Positions 46,542-59,357 of a stretch of DNA of 64,000 nt are shown here, piece after piece. The stretch's first letter is position 1, and each line of letters begins with the position of its first letter. The stretch spans positions 1 through 64,000 of the forward strand of contig ML986649.1 in NCBI GenBank assembly GCA_010094045.1, read 5' to 3'. Under the pieces are notes generated by a model. It was not told the origin of the DNA, did no database searches, and was given only the letters and a program-made list of their open reading frames with translations. Source of the DNA: Lojkania enalia. Its lineage: Eukaryota > Ascomycota > Dothideomycetes > Pleosporales. The position numbers and the translations under genes were made by a program.

Positions 46542-47963
46542 ATGGTCAAAGAGACGAAACTCTACGACATTTTGGGGGTACGTGCAATATTTCAGACACA
46601 ACTTTGAGCGCAACCATTGACGTAGAGAACAGTTGGAGCCAGGCTGTGACGATGTGAACAAGATAAAGACAGCCTACAGGAAAGGCGCGCTCAAATACCA
46701 CCCAGGTATGTTTCGCGGAGCCTGCCCAAATTAGTTCCGCCTAACAAGCCCTTTCAGATAAGAATGCACATAATCCCGAGGCTGCCGAGAAGTTCAAGGA
46801 GCTTTCGTACGCATACGAGATCCTTTCGGACAACGAGAAGCGAGACCGGTATAACCAAAAGGGCGAAGCAGGCCTCGAGGGAGGCGCACACGGGATGGAC
46901 ACTGAAGACCTGTTTACCCAGTTCTTTGGTGGCGGCACAGGCCCATTCGGCGGCATGTTCGGTGGGGGTATGAGGGATACTGGACCAAAGAAGGCTCGGA
47001 CCATTTCACATGTCCACAAGGTTTCTCTCGAGGACATTTACAAAGGGAAGGTCTCGAAGCTCGCCTTACAAAAGTCGGTAATTTGCCCAAAGTGCAGTGG
47101 TCGTGGTGGAAAGGATGGTGCAGTTAAGACCTGCTCGGGATGTGACGGCCGAGGTATGAAGCACATGATGCGCCAGATGGGCCCTATGATCCAGCGATTC
47201 CAGACCGTTTGCCCGGATTGCCAGGGCGAGGGAGAGATCATCCGCGACCGCGACAGGTGCAAGCAGTGCAACGGCAAGAAGACGATCATTGAACGGAAGG
47301 TCCTCCATGTGCACGTCGACCGAGGTGTGAAGAGCGGCCACAAGGTTGAGTTCCGGGGCGAAGGTGACCAGCTGCCTGGTGTTGAGCCCGGTGACGTTGT
47401 TTTCGAGATCGAGCAAAAGCCCCATGCTCGATTCCAGCGTAAAGACGATGACCTATTCTACCACGCCGAGATCGATCTCCTCACAGCTCTTGCCGGCGGA
47501 AAGGTCATGATTGAGCACCTCGATGACCGGTGGTTGTCTATTGATATCGTGGCCGGCGAATGCATCAGCCCTGGTGAGTTTTCATCCTTGCAAGCTATGA
47601 GAAAACGATGACCAACATTTAGCAGGCGAGGTTAAGGTGATCCGCGGCCAGGGTATGCCCTCTTACCGACACCATGACTATGGAAACTTGTACATCCAAT
47701 TTGACGTCAAGTTCCCCGACAGCCTCTCTGGCCCGGACGGTGGCCCTATGACGCCAGAGCAGATTAGGGCCCTCGAGGCCGTCCTTCCTCCACGAAAGGT
47801 CCCCGAACCGCTCCCGCCAGCTGACGCTATGACGGAAGACTTTGTACTCGATGATGTCGATCCTCAACGGGAGCAGGCAAGAGCGCGGGGCATGTCTAGC
47901 ATGGAGGACGACGAAGATGACATGCATCCCGGTGCGGAGCGGGTACAGTGTGCATCACAGTAA
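46542..47963 (+). CDS. YDJ1: YDJ1/Mas5-type class A DnaJ (Hsp40) co-chaperone with CaaX tail
   Basis: Model: join 46542-46577, 46633-46705, 46758-47573, 47626-47963, 420 residues. J-domain MVKETKLYDILGLEP...ALKYHPDKN, with the HPD motif assembled over the exon 2/3 junction. A Gly/Phe region follows (FFGGGTGPFGGMFGGG), then a four-repeat zinc domain (CPKCSGRGG, CSGCDGRG, CPDCQGEGE, CKQCNGKK) and the client-binding beta-domains (GVKSGHKVEFRGEGDQLPG, GEVKVIRGQGMPSY). The protein ends in CASQ, a farnesylation signal as in yeast Ydj1. It stimulates Hsp70 ATPase and delivers clients, including mitochondrial and ER precursors. All introns are GT-AG. Confidence 0.96.
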
Positions 47964-48406
47964 GCATATAACAACAAAAGGGAAAAGGTTACGAGGGAAT
48001 GCGAACGCATCGCTTAGCGCGTGCGCGTAATAGGAAATACTGCATGCAAAATGTAAGAAGCCTTGGTCTTCGTGGATAGCCAGTCGGTTTGACTGGTGGC
48101 ATGAGGCCGGTTGCATTGGAGGTGTTTTGGGCAGTGCAGTTAGGTGCGGCACTTTTTGCCGTTCTCCGTGAAGATGAGGGGCTTTGCGAAGACAGATTAT
48201 TGCATTTTTTTTTTTTTCTTCTATCCTATTTCTTCAGGTCTTGGGTCGTGTTAGAACGTGGGATCTTGATTTTCTATAAGCGTGATCCTCAGTTTCCATA
48301 TTGGGCCTCTCGAGATATAAAGCTTATGATGATTTTTCCTAAGCTAATGGATTGTACGTAATGGCGTTTTAAGAGGTGGAAGATACGGGATGGGCTTTAT
48401 ATGTGT
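47964..48406. other. Convergent intergenic region
   Basis: 443 bp between the 3' ends of the DnaJ gene and the Helo-like/ankyrin gene. It contains a short poly-T run near 48208 and no other feature. Confidence 0.5.
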
Positions 48407-51400
48407 TTACCAGTTTTCCTCAGCATCGTAAAATTCGTCCACACCATCGCTTTCTTCTAGACTTGTGTCCTCGGGGCCCGTATGTGTTTCATCTTCGTCT
48501 TCTATCTCACCAATGATGCCCGTTTTAGCGAACTGCAGGTGCTGACGAAGCTCCAACGCTACGCCCATTTCTCGCCTACCTTTCCCATATTGCTGTTCGT
48601 CCTGTTTCACGCTTATCGCCACGTCCTTTTCCATCGTCTTGCACCAGTGTTCCAGAATAAATTCTTCGATATCCATTTCCAGCGCCTCATATTCCCTATC
48701 CAAGTCGCAGACTAGTTCCTCGAGGCGACCGAGAAGATAAACGTCCTCGTCACGGATACGCTGCATAACTTCTGGTGTATGACGGGGCACGGGCGATTTG
48801 TCGTTCTCGAAAGGTGATTCAAAGTAGGCTTCTGGCATGCCACCGAATTCCTGAGCGAGCGAGTTGTTGATTTGGCACGCGTGGTAGTACCATACGCGTT
48901 TGATGTCACAGCATGTGTGCTCGAGGCCCAGGTGCCAGAATGTTAGGGAGCGGATGAGTGCTCTGGCGAGACTTCGACGCTGGCGGGTTGCGGGCGCGGC
49001 GAACCGCAGTGTTGCGTGTAAGATATCGGACTTGGAACGCCAGGGCGAGAAGATGGATGTCGTTGTCCCCTTGACAAACGAGGTTGAGAATGTGCAGCCC
49101 GATACGCTACATCCGCAGACACAGTCGTCCGTACATCGATCAGCAAATAGCGACCAGGTGAACGCATCGGTACTCTGCCTCTGAAGCTCCTGATGCGGAT
49201 TGGTCGCCATGAGTGCGTTGCCAGCGCCCCAGCCTAGACACTGCAATGCGGTCACGTGTGACCGTGGCCAGCACTCCGTCATCTTCACGCCTTTGGATAC
49301 AAACCACCAGCACTGGTCCACGTAGCCGTATATCGCGCAATGCAGCAATGGTGACGGAATTTCATCCCTATCATCATAATCTTCCGCCGCCACATCCCGG
49401 AACCCAGCATCGTACAATTTCTCCACTATCATCCGATCCCTAAAATTGTACTTGAGCGGACAATATAGACTCCTCCACACGGGTCGCAAGGACGGATGGA
49501 CATCAACATCTATACCAGCCAGGAAGTCGAAAATCTGCGCTGCCCCCGCGTCCAACACCCTCTCATCCTTAAACATTAGCTCGCCATCCGTAATACACTG
49601 CCGCGCGATCTTCTTCAGCGTACTTCGCTGCTCGACAATCGCGTCCAGGATCCCGTCGACCCATTCCACCTGCCGCTGACTCGCATAGGCCAGCGCGCTC
49701 TCCAGACTCCCAATTGCCAGCAATTGGCTCTCGGTCGCCACTTTCCGGATCGATAGCCACATGCTGAGGACCTGTTCGTTGCCGGAGTCGATCGAGAGTG
49801 TGAGCAGCGTGGCGCAGTGTGCGGATCGCGAGTTCGCAATGGTGGCACCACTCTTCAGCAACATGATGCATCCGTCCTTCCAGCCGTACCGCGTGGCCAG
49901 TTCGAGCGGGTAGCTGCCGTGCAGTTTCCGAGTGCCGAAAGCCGGGTCAGTTAGTAAGAGGGCTTGTAGATCATCGCTGGAGCGCGTGATGAGGGATTTG
50001 AGGGCGGGACTGCAGCGCAGAATGTCGTCCCAGTCCATGTCCTGCCGGTCCCAGAGCGGCAGTTCGTCGCGGACGAGGAATGTGTCGGCGCCGGATGTCG
50101 TCAGCGGGATGCCGAGTCGCATCAGCAATGTGAAGAGCGGGGCATATGATTTCCGAAGGGCAGGTCCGGTAGACATGTAGGCCATGTCTGTACACGTACT
50201 AGTATATATATGTTAGTGGTGAAAATTGGGGGCTATGGATATGGGGGAAGCAGGGATGGAATTCGAATTACCTTCCTCCTTCCGCGACTTCGAGGGCCCA
50301 GGGGCCGAGCTTCTGGGCTAGATGCTGGATGAAATATAGCGTGTTAGATTGCGTAGCTGGGGGGCTGTGTTCCGGTAGGTAGGCTGGTACGGTGCAGAGG
50401 AACTATCCATGTTGTCAGATCAACATATGCAATCTGTCAATCAATAAACATAACGCAGCGCAATAAAGCACAACATCCCATATCGTATTGGAACCATCTA
50501 CGTACATGTAAAAGTGTTGAGCCTGTCGTCAGTCTATCATATGGCGTCGCCTCGCCTGTTGCAAACAACTTCAGCAACTTGGCGTACCATTTTGGACCCG
50601 AATCGCGCTCTCCGGCGTGCTTGCAGAAGTCTAGGAAGAGCTTGAAGCCTGGGGAATCGGTGTCGACGACCCGGGCGGTGCGGAGCGAGGGCGTGACGGT
50701 GAAGAGGCCGAACCCCTTTGAGACTTCTAGCGCGATATGCGCTTTTCTGCGAAGCAGCATGCTGCATATCGAGATGTTTATCTGTACGCCTTGTCTGAGG
50801 CCTTGAGAGCGCGCGTGTGGGCAGTGCGCTTCGTGGTGGTTGAGGCTAGTTGTCGATACGGCGATGCCGCATATTTGAAAAGTCCAGTTAGTGTTGTAGA
50901 TGGGGTCTGCTTTTCTTTGGCAGTAGCAGTGCTTTATACGGGCCCTAGTACTGGTTTGCTGGAAGCGGCGGATTATTTGTTGGAGGTCGTCAGTGCCTTG
51001 TTCGATGGCTTTGGCGGAGGTGTTGCTGGCGATGATCTGCTTTTGCTACTTAGGTTAGCGATTATAGGATTGGGGTTGGGAGATTCTACGAACTAACGAT
51101 TGAACAGTATCTGTAAGGGTGCTTAAGGTGTTGGGCATGGAGGTAATGGGCTGGATTGCGCTGCTCAGTGCGCTGACGTCCGTCTGTATCCCAGCCAGCC
51201 CGTCCTCAATTCCAGCTACCCTCACATTTACCGGCTCAATGACTTTGCTGATTTTCCCATAATTGTCACGCAAACCAGAAACACCCTCTTCAATGATGTT
51301 CATTCTGGCTTGCATGGGCTGAATTAAACTTCCAATGGCACTAACATGGGCATGCACACCAGTGAACCCATGTCCAACATTCTGCTCAAAATCCGACATT

Positions 51401-51944
51401 TGCGTCTTCAAATCTGAAGAATTTCGATGTTGTTCGTCTCTATGGTCTTGTAAGGCTTTCGTCTCTGAAATTAGGCGTTGGTGGGAGGAGCATACATAAC
51501 TAGAGCCAGCAACGCCGTATGTAAATTCTGCTGTACATGCTCCACCATCCCCTTCAAAAACAACAAATCATCTCTTTGAAACGGATACTTCAACTTCGTC
51601 CTCACTTCCTTCATCCTCCCCCTAAACCCCCAATCTACCCCGGCTCCTCCACCCGTCCCAAGCTTCTTCCTAATATTCTCCAGCGCGGATGCACATGCCG
51701 CGATCCCGCCATCCGCTAGCCGCGTACTCGCACCCGGAGTTGGCGAGTTTAAGGGGAGGACGTGGAGTATGCTACTCAGGTTCTCGAGACAGGAAGCTAG
51801 TTCCTCGAGGCGGAGTTCTATGGCTGCGGTCTCGCTCTTCTGGCCTTTATAATGGCTGGCAAACTGATACAGGCCCTTACTGACTTCGAGCCCGAGGCTA
51901 ACGACCCCAACCGCGCTTCCAGCGACGGAAAATGGGTCGCTCAT
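48407..51944 (-). CDS. Helo-like N-terminal / coiled-coil / ankyrin-type fungal protein (intact paralogue)
   Basis: Model: complement join 48407-50198, 50272-50402, 50506-51045, 51094-51462, 51501-51944, 1091 residues without a stop. The N-terminus MSDPFSVAGSAVGVVSLGLE is typical of the Helo-like/fungal STAND N-terminal domain. A coiled-coil-like segment follows (EEGVSGLRDNYGKISKVIEP, VAGIEDGLAGIQTDV), then a region with IKHCYCQRK and FKLFLDFCKHAGERDS, then ankyrin-type repeats (HGSYPLELATRYGWKDGCIM) and a conserved Cys box (DDCVCGCSVSGCTFSTSF, HTCCDIKRVW) seen in many fungal ankyrin proteins. No P-loop NTPase is present, so it is not a complete NLR. The first intron would be only 38 nt and is uncertain. 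A self/non-self sensing role is inferred from the N-terminal domain. Confidence 0.75.
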
Positions 51945-53677
51945 ATGGATTCATCTGATGCTAGTCGTGGTGAATGGGGAGAAGGAAGAGTTGGTGTCTG
52001 GCTGGTGTTATATCGGACGGAAGTCGTTGTTTGGAGGTGAGATGCGTGGCTGAGCGTTTCATGGTTGGGGCACGGGTGTGATGATATGGGCGCTTCGATA
52101 GGAGAAGTGATTGGTGGGTATGGTGTGGCACTTGCGTATCTGGATGCATTGTGATTGTGTAGCGAGGTGCAGGGTTGTGGTGCGGCGCAGCTTTGCGTAG
52201 GCAGCCGCATTTTGAGATGTCAAAAATTACAGTAATGGGTTTTGTATTGCTTTGTAGAAGCGAGGTTTAATACTGACAATATTATGGAATCGTGATATAG
52301 AGTTAGATGTGTTGATAACTCACGCCGGCAGTCTGCAGGAGGGGGATTGTCTACGAAGGCTGGGAATTGCGTCTATGCACTACAGAACGCGGTACTGAAG
52401 TATTACTACAACCTTATATCGAAGTTTTATCTCCTTGATACCTTCAATTCTAGAACTGGATGCCTAAGACTCAGTATCGATATTGGGACCCTGAGAGCAC
52501 GCTATAATAGTCGGTCAAACTTCCTGATATAAATAGGGGCACGATCCTGATTTAGACAATGGTTGTAATGTATTGTTCTTGGCCGTTGTGAAGGACTCCT
52601 TTAAATAACAGGCCGCGTAAGCTATCCTCTCCCGCTGTCACAGCTATGTTCGCAGCCGCGTTGGTGTATCCACCACTCATCGATGATGCCTCCCGACGCC
52701 AGCTACCCTCATAATCCTAAATGATGCACCATGCGTCTTTCCAAAGATCTCGCAGTCCCAACACCACTTATACCTCTATAGTATCTCCGAAAGTTCTACA
52801 GAGCTAGTTCATGGGAGAATTCTTGAAGCAAGCCTCCAGGGTGTTTTTCACGAGCCTGTAGAGATCTACGCCTCCCTAATAGTTAGCTAACGTCACGTAT
52901 ACAGAGCATAAGCAAGGGTCTATACCTACGGTATTGTACAGTAGTATTTTGCTTTGCTGAATTTCTATCATGCACGTGGGGCCGTTTAATGACATGTATA
53001 TTTTCAATTGGGCGTACCATTAATGTGATAGGACTTTGATACATCTTTGGCACTACTCATTTGACACTTGAAGATTAGGGGGAACCGATAATTGTGTCCG
53101 GCTTCGGCTGCTTATTTATTGATTTATATAAAGTTGGCTGCAGAAGCTATTTGACTCTGGGATGATCTGATACTTATAAATTTCATATCTTTGGGTCCAA
53201 TGTCTAGTCGTGTTAGCTGTACCCGAGGTGATATTCCTCCAAGTAAATAATAACAGAGATACCATATGCTAAGTAAATGTTGCACCTAGCATTCTGCAAG
53301 ATAAGACGTCATTTTCAGAAAATCATTTAGATTAGAGGAGTTGTGTCTATAGATGTAGCTGGATGAAAAATAGTCAATATTTGGCTTCGCACAGGGTCGT
53401 AGTTTTCTACATTGGCCACCAGGTGCTCGCAAGTAGTGAGGCACAACGGAATGATGGATTTGACCGCGTTGGGAGAGTTGCGATATAGGAACTATTGTAG
53501 AGTCCCTTACCTGGCGCCGAATTGTGGGAAATATTCTACGGTGGTGAGGCACGGCAATAGCAAAGGATACCAATAGAACCCAGAACTCTCCCGCCCTGTT
53601 TATAAGACCCAATATCAGAACCCTGTTTATCCGTGTGCTTCGACGAGGCGTGAGTTTGTTTCCATCTCGAGTCCTAA
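51945..53677. promoter_or_regulatory. Region between the head-to-head Helo-like paralogues
   Basis: 1.7 kb between the starts of the intact (minus) and dead (plus) copies. It is AT-rich with TATA boxes at about 52528 (GATATAAATAGG) and 53126 (TTATATAAAG). No supported gene is present; a 134-codon minus frame (53690-53286) overlaps the pseudogene start and has no family resemblance. Confidence 0.45.
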
Positions 53678-56600
53678 AAGGCTGACCCATTTTCTATTGC
53701 CGGCAGCGCAGTGGCGTCACGAGCTTCGGGATTAGAATTGAAAAAGCCTTCTCTGGTACTTTGGCGACCTCAAAGGTCAGATAGAGGCCTCGAAATTCAC
53801 CAAATATCTGGATCAGCTAGCCGCCCATTTGGAGAATTTCAAGACTATCCCGGATAAAATCCAATTAGAATCCACCGGTAGCATTGACACCAGTGTAATT
53901 TTCGCAAATTACGGTATCCTTGTTTGCACAACTTCCCTGGGCAACATCAGGAAGAAACCACAGCCGAAAAATGGGGAACAAGCACAGAATCAGCAGACTT
54001 TTTGGTAGCAAGCGCGATATTGGAACAGCAAACTGTCACATCCTTTCCGATAAGATGATATAAATTTTCTAAAAGGCATTGTCGAGGACATCTAGCGGAA
54101 TTTGCTCTCAGCCTTATTAGCCCTAGCCTTGTACGTTTAGCTGGCCGCCCATGCTTGAATCAGATTGACAGTCATTTCAGGAATCGCCAACAAGTAAACT
54201 ATAGTAGCACCACCACTCAGCTATCAGACACATCTCGATCTTTCAATACCAGACTAGATACCGTCGATAACGGAATAGCGGAAATACGATCAGATGTCGT
54301 GCTTAATTCAAGTAATCTCTGCGAACACAGAGAGTCAACTTTCAGATTAGTCGCGTTTATCGCTATAGGGAATGAGCAATTTCGAAGATTGAATTACGGA
54401 TGTTCGCTCAGAGATTGTCGCTTTATCTAGTGTGGTGCAGCCCGTTGCCTCTATGTCAAGGGAGCTGAATTCTCTCACGTCCGCAGTCTAGCGTTTAGTA
54501 TAGTCGCCTTCAGTGCTATGTTACAAGAGCTAACCCCTTCTAGGAAAGCAAGATTGGCGAGACTTCCATTCATAGGATTACGCTAAAGACTGTCCAGGAT
54601 GACTGTCGCGAGCTTCGGAATTTGAGTCATCATACCAACCGAATTGCTCATACTACAAAGCGAAAGCGATGTCTATATCAACCGCGGTCCGGGACTGCTG
54701 CGTACATGGCATCCGCTCTCGGGAAGTGGTCATTCTCAATTACTCACAGCTATGAACGAGACCACGAATCCACATGCTCATATGTAGCGTGCGAGGGCGT
54801 CAAAAGACAGTTTCAATCGAGTTTGTTCATGTGCAGCGCCCTGCTACGAAGGTAGGCCCAATTTGCCTTTGAGATATTCCTAAGCTCTGGGTCGCTCTCC
54901 ATTAAGCGAGCTTTACAGGCAATGCGCGTGTGAACTGAAGCTCCCTTGTATTTAAACTTATCCGCTGATTCCCCTTCAACGCAAAGCAGTGGATCGTCAC
55001 TTTATGATCTGCTTCCAGATGGATCTACCATGTTACAGGTGGGTAAACTACGCGTAATAAGTGAATTAATCATGATCAATCCCAAATAGCTTCTTGCAGA
55101 TGGGAGCATTACTGGGAGCGTTCAATTTTCAATAATACTGCGCTCGAATATTTAGACTTTGTTCCTTCACCTGGCGGATCTGCTCACGGACTTACCGCTT
55201 GAGAAAAAGTGATAGAGGAGAGTCAGTGCAGTGTCTTCCGATGAACGGACCGTAGCCCTAATTCACCACATTACCTTCGCCGACCTACTTGCTTATTCGT
55301 ACCCTAATTATGAGGACTTAGCCGTTCTAGCAAAGATGATGGAGGCTAGATTATACAATCCAATCTCTTTACCCACCAATTATTCGACTATCCTCGGGTA
55401 TCCGCCTTTTATCCGAGGCGAACTATAGTGGTAATTGAAGATTACCTTGATTGTGGTCCACTTTTGCAAGCTTTACTGGCAAATTTGAAAGACCAATTGG
55501 AAGCCATTATCCGAAAAAGCCCCGACATTGTAGGTCGCCGTGTATCACATTCCAACATATTTCCTCTGGAATTGAGGATGCGTTACGGTTGGAGAGAAGG
55601 ATGCGAGGCTCTGGAGAAGAATGGAGCAATAATCTGGCTCGGAACCTACAATTTCTTCATACATACACTTTAATTAGGAAGTATAGAAGTTCTCAAGTTC
55701 TGGATAACCACTTTCCAGCTCGCACTTCAACAAGACTTATGCGCAATTGGTAGTCTAGGGTCTCTGCTCTATTAAGCTTGCCATCGGCACTTTGAATAGA
55801 CAAATATTGTATTGGAAGAATTTAAACGGCAACCGTATACGACTCAAAAAAGCCGAGCGGGATGAGCCCAAAGGATGCAATGTAACATTCAAAGATGATC
55901 GAATACTAGACGCCCATGCTCAGGAGATCTTCAGCACGTTGATTCTTTCATGATATCGAGATCGCGTCATCTCTTCAATAGTGTTTGAGAGCGGTGTATT
56001 ACTTACTTTTGTCTCCTTTCGACACTGGAGTTGTTGGCAATGTTTACTCTGCGGGGTTCCACGATGTACGAGAAGAAGATTTCAGCGATAAAAGACTCTA
56101 TCCATCGCCCTTGGTATTATGGGCTATCCGAGGAGATCGCGGATGGTGCGAATGGTTGTTGTCCAAGGGCGCAAAATTGACGGAACAATGGCCAAACACG
56201 GACGTCACAGCTATTCAATGTTTCGGTTGGGGGACAGCAAACAACATTCTGCCGTATAGCAAGGGTTTATGGCAATCCCCACCGCTCGATCATCAACCCT
56301 TGATATCGAACTTGTTCGAAGACCGTGGGACTGATGGGTGCAGATGCAAGTCCAGCCTCTCTGGTTGCACGTTCGCCACGTCCTTCCGAGGTCTCACCAA
56401 GTCTTTCATGAGAATTGTCCTCACAAGAGATGAGTTGCTGCTCTTGGTAATATCCGTATTCGCTCGGCCGGTAGAAAATAATCGGTTGCTTTTGGGCGGA
56501 CTCCTCCGCTGCCTCACATTTTGGCAGCTGGGTCTGAGGCACACTTGCTGTGACATTAAGCGCGCTTGGGAGCACTATGGATACCATGGGTATATGGGAG

Positions 56601-57034
56601 ATCCGAATGAGACAGAAGATGAGCTTTCAAAAGCTTGCCCAGTCCCCCACTTTTAGTTAGAAGACACATCTAGGATACTGGATGAAGATGCCTTCCTCGC
56701 AGAGCGCCTTGAGAAGCTTGTAGAAGAGTTAGAAGCAGAATACCATGCATCTGGAAAGGGCATGGAGGAGTTTGTGAAAGTCAATTGGCGAGCAAAGATG
56801 AAGAAGGAGTTGGATAGACAGACGAAGTTAGACGAAGAAGAGTACGGGCAGTTGAGGAGGGAGATGGGGATCATACTTGCGCGTAGTGATAGTGATATTG
56901 GGTTTGTGGGTGAGGGTTCCATTGAAGAGATTGAGAGTGATGAGAATGGGGAGAGTGAGGATCATGGGAACAACCTAATCGTTGAGCTCAGTGATGAGGA
57001 AGAGGAATTTTTCGAGGCGGTAAAAGCGTTATGA
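53678..57034 (+). pseudogene. Degraded paralogue of the Helo-like/ankyrin gene, head-to-head with the intact copy
   Basis: The relic begins with ADPFSIAGSAV but AAG stands where the start codon should be (53678-53680), followed by frame changes and in-frame stops such as TAG at about 54005 and 56654. Recognisable parts occur in the same order as in the intact gene: GNIRKK against ENIRKK, ELRMRYGWREGCEAL against ELATRYGWKDGCIML, NVYSAGFHDVREEDF against KLYDAGFRDVAAEDY, VTAIQCFGWGTAN against VTALQCLGWGAGN, LSGCTFATSF and HTCCDIKRAW, then an acidic tail. Stops at Gln-like positions suggest RIP. The segment at 55985-56656 is still open for 223 codons. The protein cannot be made whole. Confidence 0.8.
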
Positions 57035-57537
57035 TAGACTGATGAAGATTGATACTTTGAATGAATATAAGAGCAGCCATTTGATCACGTCATGCACATG
57101 ACTTTAATGGGTTATATTTTGGTGGCATAAGAACCCTTCAACGCTTTCGAATGATAATTCATACGAAGAATCTGGCATTCATAAGTGTAAAATTCTCAAC
57201 AGTCCGCAACCAAGGATTGTACTCAATGGATACTAGCTTCCTCGTAAATCGTGCCGTGAGATTGACCAATCAAGACGATCCGTTTATCTCCGAGACGCTT
57301 GGCACCTTGACTCGAAAACACTGTCCGGCCAATTGCTTGCTCATCATACCTCCCGTCATGAGATATGCCTAAGTCTAGCGGCAGTGTTTCCGTTCTTTGA
57401 TAGATAACGGCACATATTCTCTTTCCTCATTTGAATCCTCGATGATATTAATGTCCTTCCTTTTAATTCTATGACGTAAGCCCCGTATCTTTGCTCGGAT
57501 CGTCTACCCTGAGCCTTCTTTGCCATATCAACACAAG
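57035..57537. other. Intergenic region
   Basis: 503 bp between the pseudogene and the next Zn2Cys6 gene. It holds that gene's promoter; nothing specific is recognised. Confidence 0.45.
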
Positions 57538-59357
57538 ATGCAGTCTCTAGCTCAAACTGCATCCATCTCTAAAAGAAAGCAGGCGTGCAACAGCTGTCGT
57601 CAACGCAAGAAGCGATGCGATGTACATTCCAACTTCAACCCATACCATCTTTAATAGCTAACCTTTTAAAGGCAGAGCGGCCATCGTGCTCATTGTGCCG
57701 GAAATGGGGTATTAGGTGTGAATATTCTGTACCAAAGTTAAGGGATTCTGTCTATAGACCCTCAATACAAACTGTTGAGGCGCTTCAGTCGACACAGTCT
57801 TCCTTCACTCCCGATTTAAATTTGGATGGCGATCTCGACTTCTTGCGGTATCCGGGGATGAATTTTGATTTTCCTGGGAGTGCGCAGTCTCAAAATGTTA
57901 CCCAACTTACGCAGTATCCGAATCCTTCGTCAGGATCAGACCCCGTACCTCCCTTGAACGGAATTAATTTTGAAACGGATCTTAATGTTCCTGCCGGATT
58001 ACCTTCCGATGAAGTCCTTCTCGAGCTCGTCGACCTCTTCTTCCTTCATCTATATGATACCTTGCCGTGCTTTCACAAAGCTACGGTAGTGGAAAACACC
58101 AAGAATCAGTACCTACAAATCGAAGCTCCTGTACTCCTGTACGCTATGTGTGCACTTGCGGCACGCTTCCACCCCGATTCTTCCATTAGAGATCTTCAAA
58201 ATGACTGGTATGAGCAAGCTAAACTCCTATATGAGCTCCTCCCACGAGATCCCCATCCCGCATTGCGTGCTTTCCAAGCTGCTTTGTGTCTCACCGTCCA
58301 TTCCACCGCTAAGGGTGACTTCTCAGTTGGTTGGCTAATTTTGGGAAAAGCCTGGAGGCAAGCTTGTGCTCTTGGCTTAAATCATATGGACTCGGATCGT
58401 GAGATCTCGATCGAGCTTCATCCTGCTCCAAAAACCGCCTTTGAGAAAGAGGAGTACAGACGGACGCTTTGGATGCTGTTCGTTACAGATAGAGAAGGTT
58501 CTTGGCCTACAGGCTGGCCGCACGCAATCGACGATCGGCAGTTCAAGGTCGATATACCGGTTGCTGAGGAGCAATTTCAGAAAATGAATTCTGAAACTGC
58601 GGATACTGCCACAAAGCCGATATCTTTCACCCGCAATCTAAACACTCTAATTGCAGCATCACCAGCAGCTGCAAGTCCTCTCAATATGTTTCACTATATA
58701 GCTGTGGCACATGTTCTGCTTGGACGTGTCACCGAGCAGATCCATTCTATTCACGACTCGCCAACAGATCCTGAATATACCAAAGAATGCAACAGCTTAG
58801 ATTCTTCCATTATAAAATTCCGCATGAGCCTTCCGCGGCCAATTTGGTCGGTATTTGAAGCCTCAACTGAAATCCAAGTTCACGTTCTCTGGCTGCACCT
58901 CACGCTCAATACGATGTCAATCCTACTCCACTATCGGCTGGTCGATTGTACAGATGAAAAGGAAGCTAACGAGCACTTCGCGCGCGCCGTAGTTACAGCC
59001 AAGAATACTGTAAATATTGTCAAGGACGCTTCTCGCGTTTCAACGAATCTTCTCGTCGATTTCCGCATTCAGTCTTCTCTGTATATTGCTACTACTGTAT
59101 TGGTTATTCACTGGAGGTTGTCGGGTGACGATAGTATCCAGGAGGGCATAGATCTTATTGGCCTAATATTCGATCGTGTGTATGAAATCTGGGTCTTTCC
59201 GGGCTTGAAGTACAAGTTAGCTCTTAAACATGATTTGGAGAGATCGATGGAAAGCATTCTCAGCTTGAGAGATCGAGGGTTCAAGGGATTGCTGGCTGAT
59301 TGCACGAAATGGAAGTTTGTGCAGGAGTACGTTGCGGAGCATGGACTAGCGATCTAA
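57538..59357 (+). CDS. Zn2Cys6 transcription factor with fungal-specific TF domain
   Basis: Model: join 57538-57621, 57672-59357, 589 residues. The intron (50 nt) interrupts the zinc cluster; splicing yields CX2CX6CX6CX2CX6C (CNSCRQRKKRC followed by CSLCRKWGIRC), with a basic SKRKQA lead-in. The middle homology region is clear: ELVDLFFLHLYDTLPCFHKA, LYAMCALAARFHPDSS, GWLILGKAWRQACALGLNHM, EEYRRTLWMLFVTDRE. The gene is convergent with the SDR gene 134 bp away, so it may regulate it, but this is inference. The frame without the first exon lacks the first half of the zinc cluster, which supports the spliced model. Confidence 0.88.

Noticed and set aside
53286..53690. 134-codon minus frame between the paralogues
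   Set aside because: It runs antisense over the start of the plus-strand relic; the plus reading (ADPFSIAGSAV) is the meaningful one.
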